Assembly (NCBI GenBank): GCA_023974075.1
Contig: CM043790.1
Location: 4,813,127 to 4,877,126, forward strand
Length of the DNA stretch: 64,000 bases
Direction of reading: 5' to 3'
Source: Chaenocephalus aceratus
Lineage: Eukaryota > Chordata > Actinopteri > Perciformes > Channichthyidae
Shown piece after piece: positions 46,895 to 58,630 of the stretch. The notes beneath the pieces are model-generated. The model saw only the letters and a program-made list of their open reading frames with translations. It made no database searches and was not told the DNA's origin. How positions within the stretch are numbered: the stretch's first letter is position 1; the number at the start of each line of letters is the position of its first letter. Made by a program: the position numbers and the translations under genes.

Positions 46895-48560
46895 CGCTTC
46901 ATTTCAGACGCCTACCCGTGCGGGTCCGTGATCGGCACGGGGTGGGCCCCTGCTGAAAAGGAAAACCCCCCGCAGGACTTGAAACGCCCCCTTGATAAAT
47001 ACATTTAATTATAATGAAACCAGCTGCAATGGATCATGGATCCACCAGGGGGAGCCGTGAAAAGCTGCCACACTGGAACTCATGTGAAATAAACAGCTGA
47101 TCTACAGGTATCTGATATAGCGGATATTTGTTAAGATCCATATGTCACGGATAGGATCATATTCTGTGCTAAATAAGAGACATGTAATCATTTACTAAAC
47201 ATCACCATGTTTTTATTTAACAAAATAATGTTTAATTCACGTTGGCGTAAGTACAAAACCATCGCTATGTTTTTAGATAAGGAAATGCATCCAGGCTCAA
47301 ACAAACGATTTTCAATCATCATCCTCACGATCATTTAATGTATCATATGTTCGCGAGTTGAAATGAATGCACTACATTTAATCCACGTGAGTTTACAACA
47401 ACAAAAATAATCGCTTTGTTTTTATATCACATCCGACCGGAGGAAAATGCAGCGGCTCTCACTACCGATCATCCTAATCCCACGGGCAAACAATAATATG
47501 TACAGTGTTAATAGTTTACTGTATTATTAGTGTCTAATATTACTGGGGATTTCAGAATGGTACTGGATTTTGATTTATTGTATCGGCTTCATATCGCAAT
47601 ATATTCCCGAAGTCTGAAATGCAAAATGTCCCACATTAGGGCAATTCACCCTACATTTAATCATTCAAACAAAATCATATTTCGTTTCTTTTTAACGAAA
47701 TAAATGTGGTTTAATCCACATAATTTACTGTGTTAATTGTTTACTGTAGTAGTGTGCACATTACTTTTCGCTGCTTGTTGCACCTGGTTAGAAGCTAAAC
47801 TGCATTTCGTTGTCTCAGTACCTGCAATATGTGCAATAACAATACAGTTGAATCTAATCTTGAGCAGGAACAAATGTATTTAGGCTACTTAGTACATATC
47901 TGACATAAACGATGAAACACATTTGTGCATTCTTTAAACCGAGTCAAGCCGAGTCCGGAGGCGGCGGCACATTAAAGTGTGCACCTGATTGTTTAACTTG
48001 AAGGTGCCTGATGACATTTAATCATTCAAACAAAATCATATTTCGTTTATTTTTAACGAAATAAATGTGGTTTAATCCACATCATTTAGGCCTACTGTGT
48101 TAATTGTTTACTGTAGTATTGTTTAACTTGAAGGTGCCGCATAGCCTAGCCTATATATGAGTAGTGAAAACGTGCAATTATTAACACATGCAGTTGCATA
48201 TTTGTCTCAAAAAGCGTGGGATGTTGGTTATTTCCTCCATCTACTGTAGGATGACACCAAAAGCCTCCCAGACGTTGGATTTCGCTCTTGAGGAAGTGTT
48301 ATTGAAAATGCTGTATTCTCCACTAGAGAGCTTCACCTCAGCCATTTCGAATGTGGCGCGCACAGCAGCAGATTGATGCGCTGCAGAGGTTATGATTATG
48401 CACGGTCCCGCGGGAGAGAAGTCTGAGGATTTAAACATTAAACTAAATTATTATTATTATTTTAATATATTTATTATGCAATACCCGCATCATCTTTGTT
48501 TTACCCAGAACCGAACCCGGAAAAAAGCGCTTGCGTTTGCGGGTCACCCGATGCAGGACT
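46895..48560. repeat. Unclassified repeat region with 100-bp direct repeats
   Basis: 47653-47752 and 48015-48119 are direct copies (contain AAAATCATATTTCGTTT and ACGAAATAAATGTGGTTTAA) differing by a small insertion. GTTTAACTTGAAGGTGCC also occurs twice. The region includes the inverted copy of 1531-1603. The GC-rich flanks (GTGCGGGTCCG near 46920, GCGGGTCACCCG near 48540) may be termini of a decayed element. Confidence 0.45.
48241..48345 (-). pseudogene. Possible BED exon start of a hAT transposase
   Basis: From the ATG at 48345 the frame reads MAEVKLSSGEYSIFN and RAKSNVWEAFGVIL. The SxVWEAFG block resembles the start of a BED finger (compare SPVWEHYGF in the hAT at 60670). No CxxC follows before the stop. 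Weak. Confidence 0.35.
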
Positions 48561-48869
48561 CTGGCCTGATGTGAACATTTCCAGAAGAACTCTAGCTTGA
48601 ATGGCCTTTGTATGTATACAGTAGGCCTACAGTATAGCCCAACCATGGACACCTTCCTTTTTTCCCGTCCAAAGTTTGAATTGGATAAAGGTAATGGTTA
48701 TCTATGGTGCTTTTATAGCCTATTGTATAATAACTGTGTGATTTATATTGCTTTTCAAATGCATATATGGCCACCCATTTACACGGCTCTTCCCGTCAAG
48801 AATATGAATAGAACTTAGTTAGATCACTTTACATTTCTGCAAATTAATTTTTAATCACACACGTCTCCC

Positions 48870-51110
48870 CACGTCCCCATTAGTTTTGTATCATAAAGAT
48901 AAAGCAACACTTTCTCAGAATAAATCAAAACTATGAGTTTAAAAGGAAAAAAAACTGAGTCAAGCAAAATAAAATAAATTTCAAAAATAAAACTATAAGT
49001 TGCAAACAAATCATTTGTGTAATCATGTAAACTATAAGTCCTTTTTCTTTGTTTTAACATAGGTTTTTGTTTGCAGTTCTTGTTTCTTCTTTCTCAATGA
49101 TCAGACTTTTGCTCTCGCTGCAGCTTTCTCTTTTGCGCTCCCTGATTTTTTGTTTGAGATTCTGACACAAACATCCCAGGTGGGTGGGACTTTCAGGGTT
49201 GCGTCCCCATTGGCTACTCAGTTTTTGAGTGACAGCCCAGTCCTCCAACGATTGTACAGTGCAGGAAGCTGCGGTGCGGTAGCTGAGCTTGGATAGAACA
49301 CCCCCAGAAGAACCAGCATTTCAATTATTATAATACTACAAGTGAAAATATATGCAAGTATTGATCATTTGTGTTGTTTGTGCTGTACTATACGGTCTGT
49401 TTCTTTAGTGTGGTAAGTGAGAAGTAAAGCTGTACTATGAAAGTTAGCTTTTGCTACCTTTAGATCCATAACAATGCAAGCTAAGTAGCCTAACAGTTAG
49501 CTACATAGCTAGCAGTGAGTGAGCGTTCAGACACCGGCGCACACACTCAAATGGACTCGTGTGCCTGACTCTACCAACAGGCTTTCATGATTCTGTTTAG
49601 ATACGCAAGTATAAGCCATGATAGCTTATTTTATTAACACGCTAATTTGATATGAAAATCAATGGAGGCTGACTTAACTTTGAAGGAAAACCTACCGTCC
49701 ATGACTGCCCCTGAGCTGTGTTTTATTTGTTAACTTCATATTTTTCCTTTCCTAAAACATATATATTTTCCTCTCATATTAACAGTGTGGATCATTGAGA
49801 CAGCGTGGCGTCCAGAGTCTTATCCCGTTTTCCCACTTCCTCTGAGGGGACAGCACGGAGGGGGGGCATGAAGAAAGACCTGCACCATCTTCATCCACGC
49901 GTTGTTGTTATCACTAGCTCAGTGTCATTTCATTTGACCAAATATCTTTACATATACATTTCATAGATTTGATTATTATCCACCTTTTTGTTTTATGTCC
50001 TTTTATTTAAAACATTCTTTGAGACTTCATCTTCTGGTTCAAATTTCAATAAATGGAATTTATATAATCACTCTTTTGTCTTTATTCTACATGAAAATGT
50101 TAGAGATTCCATTCAAATCTGTTGATTATTCAGATCATCCTCAGGAATAGTATGTCGAATTTTTAATGCTAAATGTATATCATTTTCTCACAGGATATAG
50201 AATGAAACAACACCGTTGTTATCCATTGTGTATGAATGCTTCAGCTCTTCAGACCAACATAGTAAGGTGTGAGCATGTTCCTAATTCTGTTGGTATGCAA
50301 CCTAGGTCTGGTCTGTTTAATAAAGCAAATCTGCCACTTTTATATTGTAGAATTTGTTAAATTAAAGCAGTCTTTAATTGTTTGTCCTAAACATAGCAAT
50401 ATATGCTTTTGAAATGTAACATGTCTTTGAAAAATAATAGTATACAGTTTATATTGTGCATCACCTTTAGCTTGAAAATACATAGATGTGTTTTTTTAAT
50501 CTATAAAATAAATAGACAGACACTTTATCAATCCCAAATTGGGAAATTATTTAACAGCAGCAGTGTGTTCAGGTATTAAAATATTTAAAGTTGGAATAAA
50601 GTATGAACTACACATCACAAGTATAATGCACTGCAATCCATAAAATAAGTCCGATATGTTCATGAAAACCCCCCAGGAGACACCAACACTAATGTGGCCG
50701 AGTGGACTCCGGAGTTTGCTGCATGAGTTGCACTGTATGATCTGTGGTGTAGTGGGCTGTCACTCAAAAAGAGTAGCCAATGGGACACACTCCTGAAAGT
50801 CCCGCCCACCTGGGATGTTTGTGTCAAAATCTCAAACAAAAAATGAGGGAGCGCAAAAAAGAAAGCTGCAGCGAGAGCAAAAGTCTGATCATTGAGAAAG
50901 AAGAAACAAGAACTGCAAACAAAAACCTATGTTAAAACAAAGAAAAAATACTACATGATTACACAAATGATTTGTTTGCAACTTATAGTTTTATTTTTGA
51001 AATTTATTTTATTTTGGTTGACTTCGTTTTTTTTCTTTTAAACTCATAGTTTTGCTTTATTCTGAGAAAGTGTTGCTTTATCTTTATGATACAAATCTAA
51101 TCCCATACAT
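48870..51110. repeat. Long inverted repeat, about 360-bp arms
   Basis: 48870-49239 and 50755-51110 are inverse copies. They share AAACAAATCATTTGTGTAAT, CATCCCAGGTGGG and TCTCAATGATCAGACTTTTG (left-arm sense). About 1.5 kb of AT-rich DNA without coding capacity lies between. Either a foldback element or two inverted copies of one repeat. Confidence 0.75.
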
Positions 51111-51220
51111 CTCCCCGTCCCGAAAATGATAAATAAAATAAAAAGAGGAAACAATTTTCAAGTTCAGTTTTCAACATTTTATTTAAAAATAACTGACATA
51201 ACAGACGCCATACTGTAGGC

Positions 51221-51448
51221 CTATCTGCTGCGGAAACCAGGACGAGCTATTTCGGGATCTGTTTTTCGGGGGCTCCTCAGTCTCTCATTTACCCGGCTCC
51301 TGATCTTATGCCACTGGTCAATGTTCAGATTTGGGAACCAATTGGAAACATAGGACTCAATCTTTTTCAACCTCTTGACGGGAAAAAAGGAAGGTGTAAA
51401 TGTTTGAATGATGAATAAACAGTGAGGAGGGGTACAGTATGAATACAC
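51221..51448 (-). other. Unrecognised open frame in repeat DNA
   Basis: A 75-codon frame with a charged C-terminal half (RLKKIESYVSNWFPNLN, QWHKIRSRVNERLRSPRK). It has an amphipathic look, as a DNA-binding helix might, but I recognise no family. Its N-terminus runs into the repeat shared with 1640-1960, so it is more likely a transposon exon than a host gene. Confidence 0.3.
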
Positions 51449-51525
51449 TAGATATACACAGCAGCCCAGCCTGTGAGCAGTATGAACACCAATGAGCGCT
51501 CAGCTCGAGATACCAGCGAGTCGAG
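51400..51525 (+). repeat. Repeat shared with the 1055-2189 element
   Basis: Contains GAATGATGAATAAACAGTG, AATACACTAGATAT, CCTGTGAGCAGTATGAACA and CACCAATGAGCGCTCAGCTC, all present in the same order at about 1647-1940, with the spacing changed by deletions. Confidence 0.65.
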
Positions 51526-51717
51526 AGAGAGAATGATATCTGCATTTTCTCTTTTGGTTTGATTAGGACACATCCTGGGGATTGTGTTTACAAACATTGA
51601 CCAGACCATTCACCAGCCCCCACCCCCCATGTTGCCTATGCTGTCCTGTGTTGCGAACTCTTTGTTTAAAACGAATTGGCTATCGGAATGTGTGGAGGAA
51701 TTCTCCCAAGGCAAGGC

Positions 51718-52410
51718 AAGTTTATTTATATAGCACTTTTCAACGCAAGGCAATTCAAAGTGCTTTACAAAAAATGAAAAACATTAAGCATTAAAAAAGA
51801 AAAACTAATAAAATAAACATAAAAAGGAAAAATACATGGATAAAAGTTACAGTGCAGTCTAAAATATGAATAGTTCAATTAAACATTAAAATAAAAAGTA
51901 CATGGATAAAAGTTACAGTGCAGTTTAAGATATGAATAGTTCAATTAAAAGCAGCGACAAAAAGAAAAGTCTTCAGCCTGGATTTAAAAGTAGTCAGAGT
52001 TGCAGCAGACCTGCAGGTTTCTGGGAGTTTGTTCCAGATATTTGGAGCATAATAACTGAATGCTGCTTTACCATGTTTAGTTCTGACTCTGGGGACAGAA
52101 AGCTGACCAGTCCCTGAAGACCTGAGAGATCTGGATGGTTCATAATTTAGCAGGAGGTCAGAAATGTATTTTGGGCCTAAACCATTCAGTGCTTTATAAA
52201 CCAGCAGCAATATTTTTGAAATCTATTCTTTGACACACAGGAAGCCAGTGTAAAGACTTCAGAACTGGAGTGATGTGATCCACTTTCTTAGTGTTAGTGA
52301 GGACTCGAGCAGCGGCGTTCTGAATCAGCTGCAGCTTTCTAATAGATTTTTTAGTGAGACCTGTGAAGACAGTAGTCGAGTCTACTGAAGATAAAGGCAT
52401 GGACAAGTTT
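51718..52410 (-). mobile_element. L2 LINE, 5'-truncated copy with small rearrangements
   Basis: Third copy of the L2 at 17939, ending in the AAGGCAAGGCAAG tail at 51718 and cut at 52410. A stretch of about 66 bp around 51829-51945 (ACATGGATAAAAGTTACAG) is tandemly duplicated in the 3' untranslated region, and about 18 bp is deleted near 52370. Frames at 51941-52210 and 52194-52406 carry the RT C-terminus. Confidence 0.85.
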
Positions 52411-52788
52411 CACATTCCACAGCTCTCCCCCCCCACTCCTGTGATCTCCCATCCCCCAGTCTGTAGGTTTGTGTTTGCATATTTCTATGCCGTAATTCAT
52501 ACTGGTCCTCTCACGCACATACATTCTCCTTACAGTATACATACATAGGCTATATGAGTCAGTGTATCTACGGACCATTTGTTTTTCTTTATTAAAAAAG
52601 TAAACGGAAGAGCGTCTGAGAGGCGTTTTTGCCCTTTTGCTTTTTACCTTACTAAATGGTCTAATGGTCAGTGGAGCGAGGGGGGGGGGCCCGCGAAACT
52701 CGCAGAAGTGATTTCAAAACAAAAAGCACTCGTTTGCTTGGAACAAAGAAAACGGCCAAGACACACATTGAGTCCAGAAAATGAATGT
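52411..52788. other. Non-coding stretch
   Basis: No gene or recognised repeat. Confidence 0.35.
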
Positions 52789-52859
52789 TATTAAGGGCTG
52801 TAACTATAATAAGCCTGTGTCTAAAATTGACAACAGGCTTATTATATTTACAGCCCTTA
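52789..52859. repeat. Imperfect hairpin MITE-like repeat
   Basis: TTAAGGGCTGTAACTATAAT and its near inverse (arms about 28 bp) enclose a loop of about 15 nt. One arm also occurs at 25385-25420, so it is a dispersed sequence. Confidence 0.75.
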
Positions 52860-52959
52860 AGATACACTGTTGTGTTTAACAGCTGACCACCATGACATAC
52901 TTTGTTTTAGTAGATTTCGCATGAGAGCAAAATGTATAAATATGAGCATTAAATTATAT

Positions 52960-53075
52960 GAATATGAGAGCAAATTGTATGAATGTGTGAGTGTAAATAT
53001 ATACGTGTGAGAAAGTGAAAATGTATGCATGTAAAAGGAGAATATATGTGTGTAAGAGTGAAAATGTATGTATGT
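52960..53075. repeat. About 43-bp AT-rich minisatellite, target of a hAT
   Basis: Units of the type GTGTAAGAGTGAAAATGTAT plus TGTAAAAGGAGAATATAT. The array resumes right after the hAT at 60981-61020, so the hAT landed in it. Confidence 0.75.
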
Positions 53076-53334
53076 TAGGGGTGTAACGGTTCACAAACAT
53101 TTCGGTTCGGTACGTACCTCGGTTTTTAGGTCACGGTCGGTTCGGTACGTTTTCGGTACAGCAGAAAAAAACTCACAAAACATAAAATATTTGTTGGCGT
53201 TTTTTTTATTATTATTAAACTGTGAACTCTAATAAATACAAAATATAACAACATGAACATAAAAGTGCAGCATTTCGATGAACTGAAATCTGTGCTTGAA
53301 CTGTACTGTAGTACTCTGTTCGTAATACTAGTAC

Positions 53335-53709
53335 TCAGACCTGAGCAGCCAGCAGATTGACATTAGCCGGCAGATTGCTTCTCATTGTATTTTCAGTTTT
53401 TTTTTTTAGAAAAATGTACTTGTCCACATTGCTTGGCAAAAGGGCAGATCTGCTGGCACTAACAATGTCTCCTGCTGTGGAGAACACCCTCTCGCTAGGG
53501 ACAGAGGTAGCAGATACAGCCAGGTAGCGCTTTGCCAACATGGCAACATGAGGATATTTGGCCTCATTGTTCTTCCACCATGCAAGTGGGTCGGAGTCCA
53601 GTGAAGTGCTGTCCGCTGCAATGTATGAGGTAACCTCTCCCTTCACCAGCTGCAAAGTGGGCTTGTTTCTCTCCTCAGTGTTGAAGAGCTCACCAAACAG
53701 TTCTGCCAT
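53335..53709 (-). pseudogene. hAT transposase, C-terminal dimerisation domain
   Basis: The frame carries the hATC signature: DPLAWWKNNEAKYPHVAMLA followed by KRYLAVSATSVPSERVFSTA and NVDKYIFLKK. This region dimerises hAT transposases and holds part of the fold around the active site. In the same frame, upstream of the first methionine, lies an uninterrupted poly-proline tract coded by the CCT repeat. The exon continues to 53818, where the Gypsy interrupts it, and resumes at 59087 in frame. Confidence 0.88.
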
Positions 53710-53725
53710 GGCTGACTTCCTGATG

Positions 53726-53776
53726 GGAGGAGGAGGAGGAGGAGGAGGAGGAGGAGGAGGAGGAGGAGGAGGAGGA
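53726..53776 (-). repeat. (CCT)17 in a coding exon, poly-proline
   Basis: Fifty-one bases of GGA on the plus strand. In the frame of the downstream hATC domain it reads as about 16-17 prolines. The reading frame is open on both sides of it. Confidence 0.9.
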
Positions 53777-53818
53777 TTCTCCAGATTCCTCTGGGTCTGC
53801 TCTCCCTGCGGATGACAT

Positions 53819-54260
53819 TGTTAAGAATGTCACGAGGCTCAGGACCCAAATACACAACACCAGAAACAGATTAGAATTAACAAGGTCTTTTAATTAAGGT
53901 CAAACACAAAACGCTCACTTGGAGGATCAAAAACTCTAAACCAAAAAACATCTACATGACTATCAAAAATATACTTCACACGATCAAGGGATGACTGGCA
54001 GGCTTGACGAGACAAGACGAACTGACACAAGACAAAGGGAGACGCAGACTATATATACACACTAGGTAAGGGGACACAGGTGGCAACAATTAAGGGAGGG
54101 GCTGACAATCACACTGGTGGGAAAAACACACCAGGGCAGGAATGCTCTGAAACGAGAGGGAAAGGTTACTACAAAATAAAACAGGAAATCACAAGACAAG
54201 GCAAAAGACAAAAGGACTGAACTAAATAAATTAACTTAACACAACTGTCTAGACACCACA
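53819..54260 (-). repeat. Gypsy 3' LTR (442 bp)
   Basis: On the minus strand it begins TGTGGTGTCTAGACAG and ends CATTCTTAACA, with the TG...CA ends usual for LTRs. It ends the chromodomain ORF: the last few codons lie within the LTR. Confidence 0.93.
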
Positions 54261-54724
54261 GTACCCCCTCCTTTACGGACGGCTCCGGACGGCCCAGCGA
54301 GTTCAGGATGGCTTTTGTAAAAATCCTTTATCAGGTTCTGGTCCACGATGAAGCTAGACGGGATCCATTCCCGCTCTTCCGGTCCATAACCCTCCCAGTC
54401 CACTAAAAACTGCTGACCCCTTCCTCGTTTTCTGACCTTCAGCAGACGCTTGACAGTGTAGACCAGACCTCCATCAATGAGCCTGGGAGGAGGGGGGGGC
54501 TTGGAAGCGGGAACCATTTTGCTTTCCTTGACCGGCTTGAGTTTGCTTACGTGGAATGTTGGATGGACTCTGAGTGATCTAGGCAGGCGCAAACGAACAG
54601 ACACAGGGTTAATACACTTTTCCACAGTGAATGGGCCTACAAATCTTGGTGCCAGCTTCCTAGAGACTACGTTCAGGGGCAAGTCTCTGGTGGATAGCCA
54701 CACTTTCTGACCCGGTCTGTACAC
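54236..54724 (-). pseudogene. Gypsy integrase C-terminus and chromodomain
   Basis: 162 codons. The first part (residues 1-60) is the GPY/F-type module that follows the integrase core: [34 protein letters not shown]. Residues about 88-138 form a chromodomain: [14 protein letters not shown], then [20 protein letters not shown] and [11 protein letters not shown]. Chromodomains of this clade bind modified histone tails and guide integration. The cage aromatics (Y89, W110, W120) are present. One frameshift near 54724-54747 separates it from the integrase core. Confidence 0.9.
54261..54275 (-). promoter_or_regulatory. Polypurine tract
   Basis: The minus strand reads AAAGGAGGGGGTAC directly before the 3' LTR. 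In LTR elements such a tract primes plus-strand DNA synthesis. Confidence 0.75.
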
Positions 54725-54746
54725 AGGTGCAGGACGGCGATGCCGA

Positions 54747-56330
54747 TCAGCCGCTTTTTTTCATGCGGGCCGAAGTCCTAAGGAGGACCCGACGTGCTGA
54801 AGCCCAAATGCCATGACAGCGCCTGACCAGTGCGTGTGCCGAGGGAACCATGACTTCTTTCTCTGTCTCTGAGAACATGGGAGGTTGGTAACCGTAGACG
54901 CACTGGAACGGGGTCAATCCGGTGGCAGAGGTAGGCAATGAGTTGTGGGCGTATTCTACCCACGTGAGGTGTTTACTCCAAGAAGCTGGGTTTTGGGACA
55001 CCAGGCACCGGAGGCAGGTTTCCAGTTCTTGATTCAGTCTCTCCGTTTGTCCATTTGATTGGGGATGGTAACCGGAAGAGAGGCTGACAGAGGCCCCGAT
55101 GAGGCTGCAAAACTCCCTCCAGAAACGGGAGACAAACTGAGGACCCCGGTCTGACACGATGTCCCTGGGAAAACCGTGGAGACGACAAACATGGTGCAAC
55201 AACACTTCAGCCGTTTCTTTGGCCGATGGCAGTTTAGGCAAAGCAATAAAATGTGTCATTTTAGAGAATCTATCCACCACCGTGAGGACGGTGGTGTTAC
55301 CTTTGGATTCTGGCAGTCCGGTGACAAAATCCACTGAGATGTCGGACCAGGGCCGACTGGGGATAGGCAGCGGCCTGAGCAGACCCATCTGGGGCCTGGA
55401 AGAGGTCTTATTCCTGGCGCAGATGGTGCAGGCGGCCACATACTCCTTGACATCCTTCTCCATAGATGTCCACCAGAACCGTTGCTTGATGACGTACATG
55501 GTTTTTTTTACCCCAGGATGGCAGGTGAGCAGCGAGGTGTGAGCCCATTGAATGACCTTAGGACGCACAGTTTGAGGAACAAACAACCTATTTGGGGGGC
55601 AACCCCTAGGTGTCGGGCTCTCACCGTTCGCTTGTTTCACCTCTGTTTCTATTGGCCAAGTTACCGCTCCAACCACACAGTTTAGTGGAAGGATGAGCTT
55701 TGGTTCCTTTGCCGAGGGTTCAGGATCAAAAACACGAGAGAGTGCATCTGGCTTGACATTTTGTGAACCGGGTCTAAATGACAAGGAAAAGTTAAAACGA
55801 GTGAAGAACAAAGCCCATCTTGCCTGACGTGAGTTCAGTCTCTTAGCTTTTCGGATGTACTCAAGATTTTTATGATCCGTCCAGACTATGAATGGTTGCT
55901 CTGACCCCTCCAGAAAGTGTCTCCATTCCTCAAGCGCTGTTTTGACTGCCAAAAGTTCTCTGTTGCCTACATCATAGTTGCGTTCAGCAGGTGTTAACTT
56001 ACGTGACAGAAAAGCACATGGGTGAAGTTTGCTGTCCTTGGCTGAACGTTGTGACAACACAGCCCCAACTCCATCATTGGAAGCATCCACCTCCACCACA
56101 AACTGCCGTAGTGAATCAGGAGTGATGAGAACAGGAGCAGAGGTAAACCGTCTTTTCAATTCCTGGAAAGCTTTGTCGGCCTGTAGAGTCCACAAAAACT
56201 GAACATGGGTTGAGGTGAGTGAGTGGAGAGGTGCAGCTATGGAGCTAAAATGTCTTATGAAACGTCTGTAGAAGTTAGCAAAACCGAGAAAATTGCTGTA
56301 CCTTCTTCCTGTTGGTGGGGTGTGGGCCAA
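54747..56330 (-). CDS. Gypsy pol: RNase H and integrase (partial ORF)
   Basis: 527 codons. Residues about 15-60 finish the RT connection. RNase H follows, with [16 protein letters not shown] (D82), ELLAVKTAL (E125), TDHKNLEY (D152) and PDALSR (D195). The integrase zinc finger is H264-x6-H271...C301-x2-C304. The DDE core has D334 in VDFVTGLP, D394 in SDRGPQF and E430 in [10 protein letters not shown]. All catalytic and zinc residues are intact. The ORF is out of frame with RT upstream (overlap at 56255-56330) and with the chromodomain downstream. The methionine at its start is internal to pol, not a real initiation site. Confidence 0.92.
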   Translation of the reverse strand: MAHTPPTGRRYSNFLGFANFYRRFIRHFSSIAAPLHSLTSTHVQFLWTLQADKAFQELKRRFTSAPVLITPDSLRQFVVEVDASNDGVGAVLSQRSAKDSKLHPCAFLSRKLTPAERNYDVGNRELLAVKTALEEWRHFLEGSEQPFIVWTDHKNLEYIRKAKRLNSRQARWALFFTRFNFSLSFRPGSQNVKPDALSRVFDPEPSAKEPKLILPLNCVVGAVTWPIETEVKQANGESPTPRGCPPNRLFVPQTVRPKVIQWAHTSLLTCHPGVKKTMYVIKQRFWWTSMEKDVKEYVAACTICARNKTSSRPQMGLLRPLPIPSRPWSDISVDFVTGLPESKGNTTVLTVVDRFSKMTHFIALPKLPSAKETAEVLLHHVCRLHGFPRDIVSDRGPQFVSRFWREFCSLIGASVSLSSGYHPQSNGQTERLNQELETCLRCLVSQNPASWSKHLTWVEYAHNSLPTSATGLTPFQCVYGYQPPMFSETEKEVMVPSAHALVRRCHGIWASARRVLLRTSARMKKSG

Positions 56331-57544
56331 TTTGCGACAGCACTGACCTTGCTTGGATCCATCTTGACCTGGTCCGGAGCAATGATGAAGCCCAGGAATG
56401 AGACAGTGGTCTTGTGAAATTCACATTTCTCCGCCTTCACGAATAGTTGGTTTTCCAGAAAACCTTGGAGGACCTGGCGGACATGCTGAACATGGGACTC
56501 TTCATCAGGAGAGAATATCAATATATCATCCAGGTAGACAAACACAAAATGATTCAAATATTGTCTGAGCACGTCATTCACAAGAGCCTGAAATACAGCA
56601 GGAGCATTAGTTAGCCCAAATGGCATTACTAAGTATTCATAGTGGCCACTGGGGGTATTGAATCCAGTCTTCCATTCGTCCCCCTCCCTTATCCTGACCA
56701 AGTGATAGGCATTCCTCAAGTCAAGTTTAGTGAAGATCTTAGCTCCTTTTAACAGTTCAAAAGCAGTGGAAATGAGGGGGAGAGGGTACCTGTTTTTTAC
56801 CGTTATATCATTCAGGGGAGAGTAGTCTATGCAGGGTCGGAGGGATCCGTCTTTTTTACCCACGAAGAAAAATCCGGCGCCAGCAGGAGATGACGATGGA
56901 CGAATGAGGCCCGCCTTCAGAGATGAGTCAATGTAATCCGTCATAGATTGTCTTTCAGGACCAGAAATTGAGTATAGACGTCCCTTGGGAATGGGGGCAC
57001 CCGGTAGTAAGTCAATTGCACAGTCATAAGGTCGATGAGGAGGCAACGTAGAGGCCCGAGTCTTACTGAAAACCTCCCTCAGGTTGTGGTAACAGGAGGG
57101 AACATTGGGCAGGTCTGGTAAGTCAGAGGCATGGTCATGAGTTACTTCCTTCGTCTCCACCTCACTACCTGAAGTAACCCTTCCTACAGACAGCCCTTCA
57201 ACTTCTCCTGGTGAAACCAAACATGTATGATTACATTCTCTTCCCCAACCCTTCACCCTACCAGAACGCCAGTCAATGTGAGGGTTATGTCTTTTCAACC
57301 ATGGGAAGCCTAAAATCATAGGGTGTTGTGAGGAGTCGAATAAATGGAATGTCATGAATTCTGTGTGGTTGTGATTTATGATAACCTGGACGGGTTCTGT
57401 GTGGTGAGTGACTTGAAACAATAATCTTCCATCAAGGGCGCTGGCATTTAAAGGTTGAGCTAAGGGAATGGTGACAATGTTCAAGCTTTTGGCAAAATTC
57501 CAGTCCATAAAACTTTCAGTCTGCTCCTGAATCAATGAGAACAT
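56255..57544 (-). CDS. Gypsy pol: protease C-terminal part and reverse transcriptase (partial ORF)
   Basis: 429 codons. Residues 1-100 are the protease after its active-site loop, with [16 protein letters not shown]. The RT runs about 150-400: [21 protein letters not shown]275 in [27 protein letters not shown] and the active site [11 protein letters not shown] (YLDD at 337-340). The protease active site LIDSGAD lies just upstream in another frame (57516-57540): one extra base after that motif shifts the frame. RT itself is complete and undamaged. The final residues leave the RT frame near 56330. Confidence 0.92.
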   Translation of the reverse strand: MFSLIQEQTESFMDWNFAKSLNIVTIPLAQPLNASALDGRLLFQVTHHTEPVQVIINHNHTEFMTFHLFDSSQHPMILGFPWLKRHNPHIDWRSGRVKGWGRECNHTCLVSPGEVEGLSVGRVTSGSEVETKEVTHDHASDLPDLPNVPSCYHNLREVFSKTRASTLPPHRPYDCAIDLLPGAPIPKGRLYSISGPERQSMTDYIDSSLKAGLIRPSSSPAGAGFFFVGKKDGSLRPCIDYSPLNDITVKNRYPLPLISTAFELLKGAKIFTKLDLRNAYHLVRIREGDEWKTGFNTPSGHYEYLVMPFGLTNAPAVFQALVNDVLRQYLNHFVFVYLDDILIFSPDEESHVQHVRQVLQGFLENQLFVKAEKCEFHKTTVSFLGFIIAPDQVKMDPSKVSAVANWPTPHQQEEGTAIFSVLLTSTDVS

Positions 57545-58295
57545 TCTGTGTTAAGGTTTTCTTACCTAATTTTACTTGGATAGGAGTCAGCGTACGAGGA
57601 GAGTAGTCAGAAGTTAGTCGGCTCACCAGCGCCCTCCTCTTGCCTGGGGAGCCCCGTCTTTTAGTGAGCAAGCGGCCATCAGGTGTCCAACGATGCCCGC
57701 AGTAGAAACACAGGCCCTGGCGGAGGCGCCGTTCCCGCTCCTCCAGTGAAAGTCTTGCTCGGCCAAGTTGCATGGGTTCCTCTGATGTGGTGAATGGCGT
57801 TGTCAAAGGAGGCCCCCTGGAGCTTGGTGAACGAACTGCAGGATGTTCTCTTTCTTTTTGTCTATCCCAGAGCCTATTATCTATTCGTATAGCCAGAGCA
57901 ATCACAGAGTCTAAATCTTCTGGAAGATCTAATGGGACTAAGTGATCTTTGACAAGGCCTGAAAGTCCATTTACAAAGGCGTCCAGCAAGGCCAGATCAT
58001 TCCAGCCACTGTCTGCTGCTATTGTCCTAAACTCTATGGCATAATCAGACACTCTTTGATTTCTTTGCTTGAGTTGAACTAGAGCTTTAGCCGCTTCTCT
58101 CCCTGGCGCTGTACGATCAAAAATCTTTTTAAGGGAATCAGTAAACAGTCCAAGTGATCTGCAAAGGGGAGAGTCTCTAGCCCATTCTGCTGTAGCCCAC
58201 GCTGCTGCTCTACCAGTCAAGTGTGTTATCATGAAGCTATTCTCGACTGGTCTGTTGGAAAAGCAGAAGGCTGATGTTGATAATGCAGGTCGCAT
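57516..58295 (-). CDS. Gypsy Gag C-terminal part and protease active site (partial ORF)
   Basis: 259 codons covering the Retrotrans_gag domain ([42 protein letters not shown]). The damaged zinc knuckle follows: CFYCGHRW has the first two cysteines (C196, C199), but the histidine is too close and the last cysteine is missing, so the CCHC finger that packages RNA is broken. The frame ends with NVLIDSGAD, the catalytic triplet of the retropepsin-type protease. Upstream Gag lies in another frame with an overlap at 58229-58295. Confidence 0.88.
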   Translation of the reverse strand: MRPALSTSAFCFSNRPVENSFMITHLTGRAAAWATAEWARDSPLCRSLGLFTDSLKKIFDRTAPGREAAKALVQLKQRNQRVSDYAIEFRTIAADSGWNDLALLDAFVNGLSGLVKDHLVPLDLPEDLDSVIALAIRIDNRLWDRQKEREHPAVRSPSSRGPPLTTPFTTSEEPMQLGRARLSLEERERRLRQGLCFYCGHRWTPDGRLLTKRRGSPGKRRALVSRLTSDYSPRTLTPIQVKLGKKTLTQNVLIDSGAD

Positions 58296-58624
58296 TGGAC
58301 TAAAAAAGGACGACAGTCACCTGAGTCACCGGAGAATTTCTCTGGAGATGCGAGACGAGAGCATGAAGAAGAAGTAGGTCCTTGGATCACAGCCTCAGGC
58401 AGGGGTGCAGCCGCGGAAACAGTTTGAGATCCAGCTTCCAGGTGGGCAAGGACACGAACAAGCTGATCTGCCAGATGGTTTACTTGGCTGTTCACAGATG
58501 TTTGGAAGCTTTCTTGACGACCACTCAATTCTCTCACTCCCTGGTCAATTGATTTCAGCTGAGACAAAAGCGTGCCTTGTGAGCGCAGAGCTGCTCTGAA
58601 CCTGTCTGGGTCGGCTGGGTCCAT
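58229..58624 (-). pseudogene. Gypsy Gag N-terminal part
   Basis: I choose the ATG at 58624 (MDPADPDRFRAAL) because upstream codons of the open frame lie in the LTR and primer-binding site. A coiled-coil-like stretch follows (LSQLKSIDQGVRELSGRQES, VNHLADQLVRVLAHLE), then SRLASPEKFSGDSGDCRPFL, the motif at the start of the Sushi-type capsid domain. The frame is lost near 58270 by a single shift. Gag would form the particle around the RNA. Confidence 0.85.
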
Positions 58625-58630
58625 TCTTTG

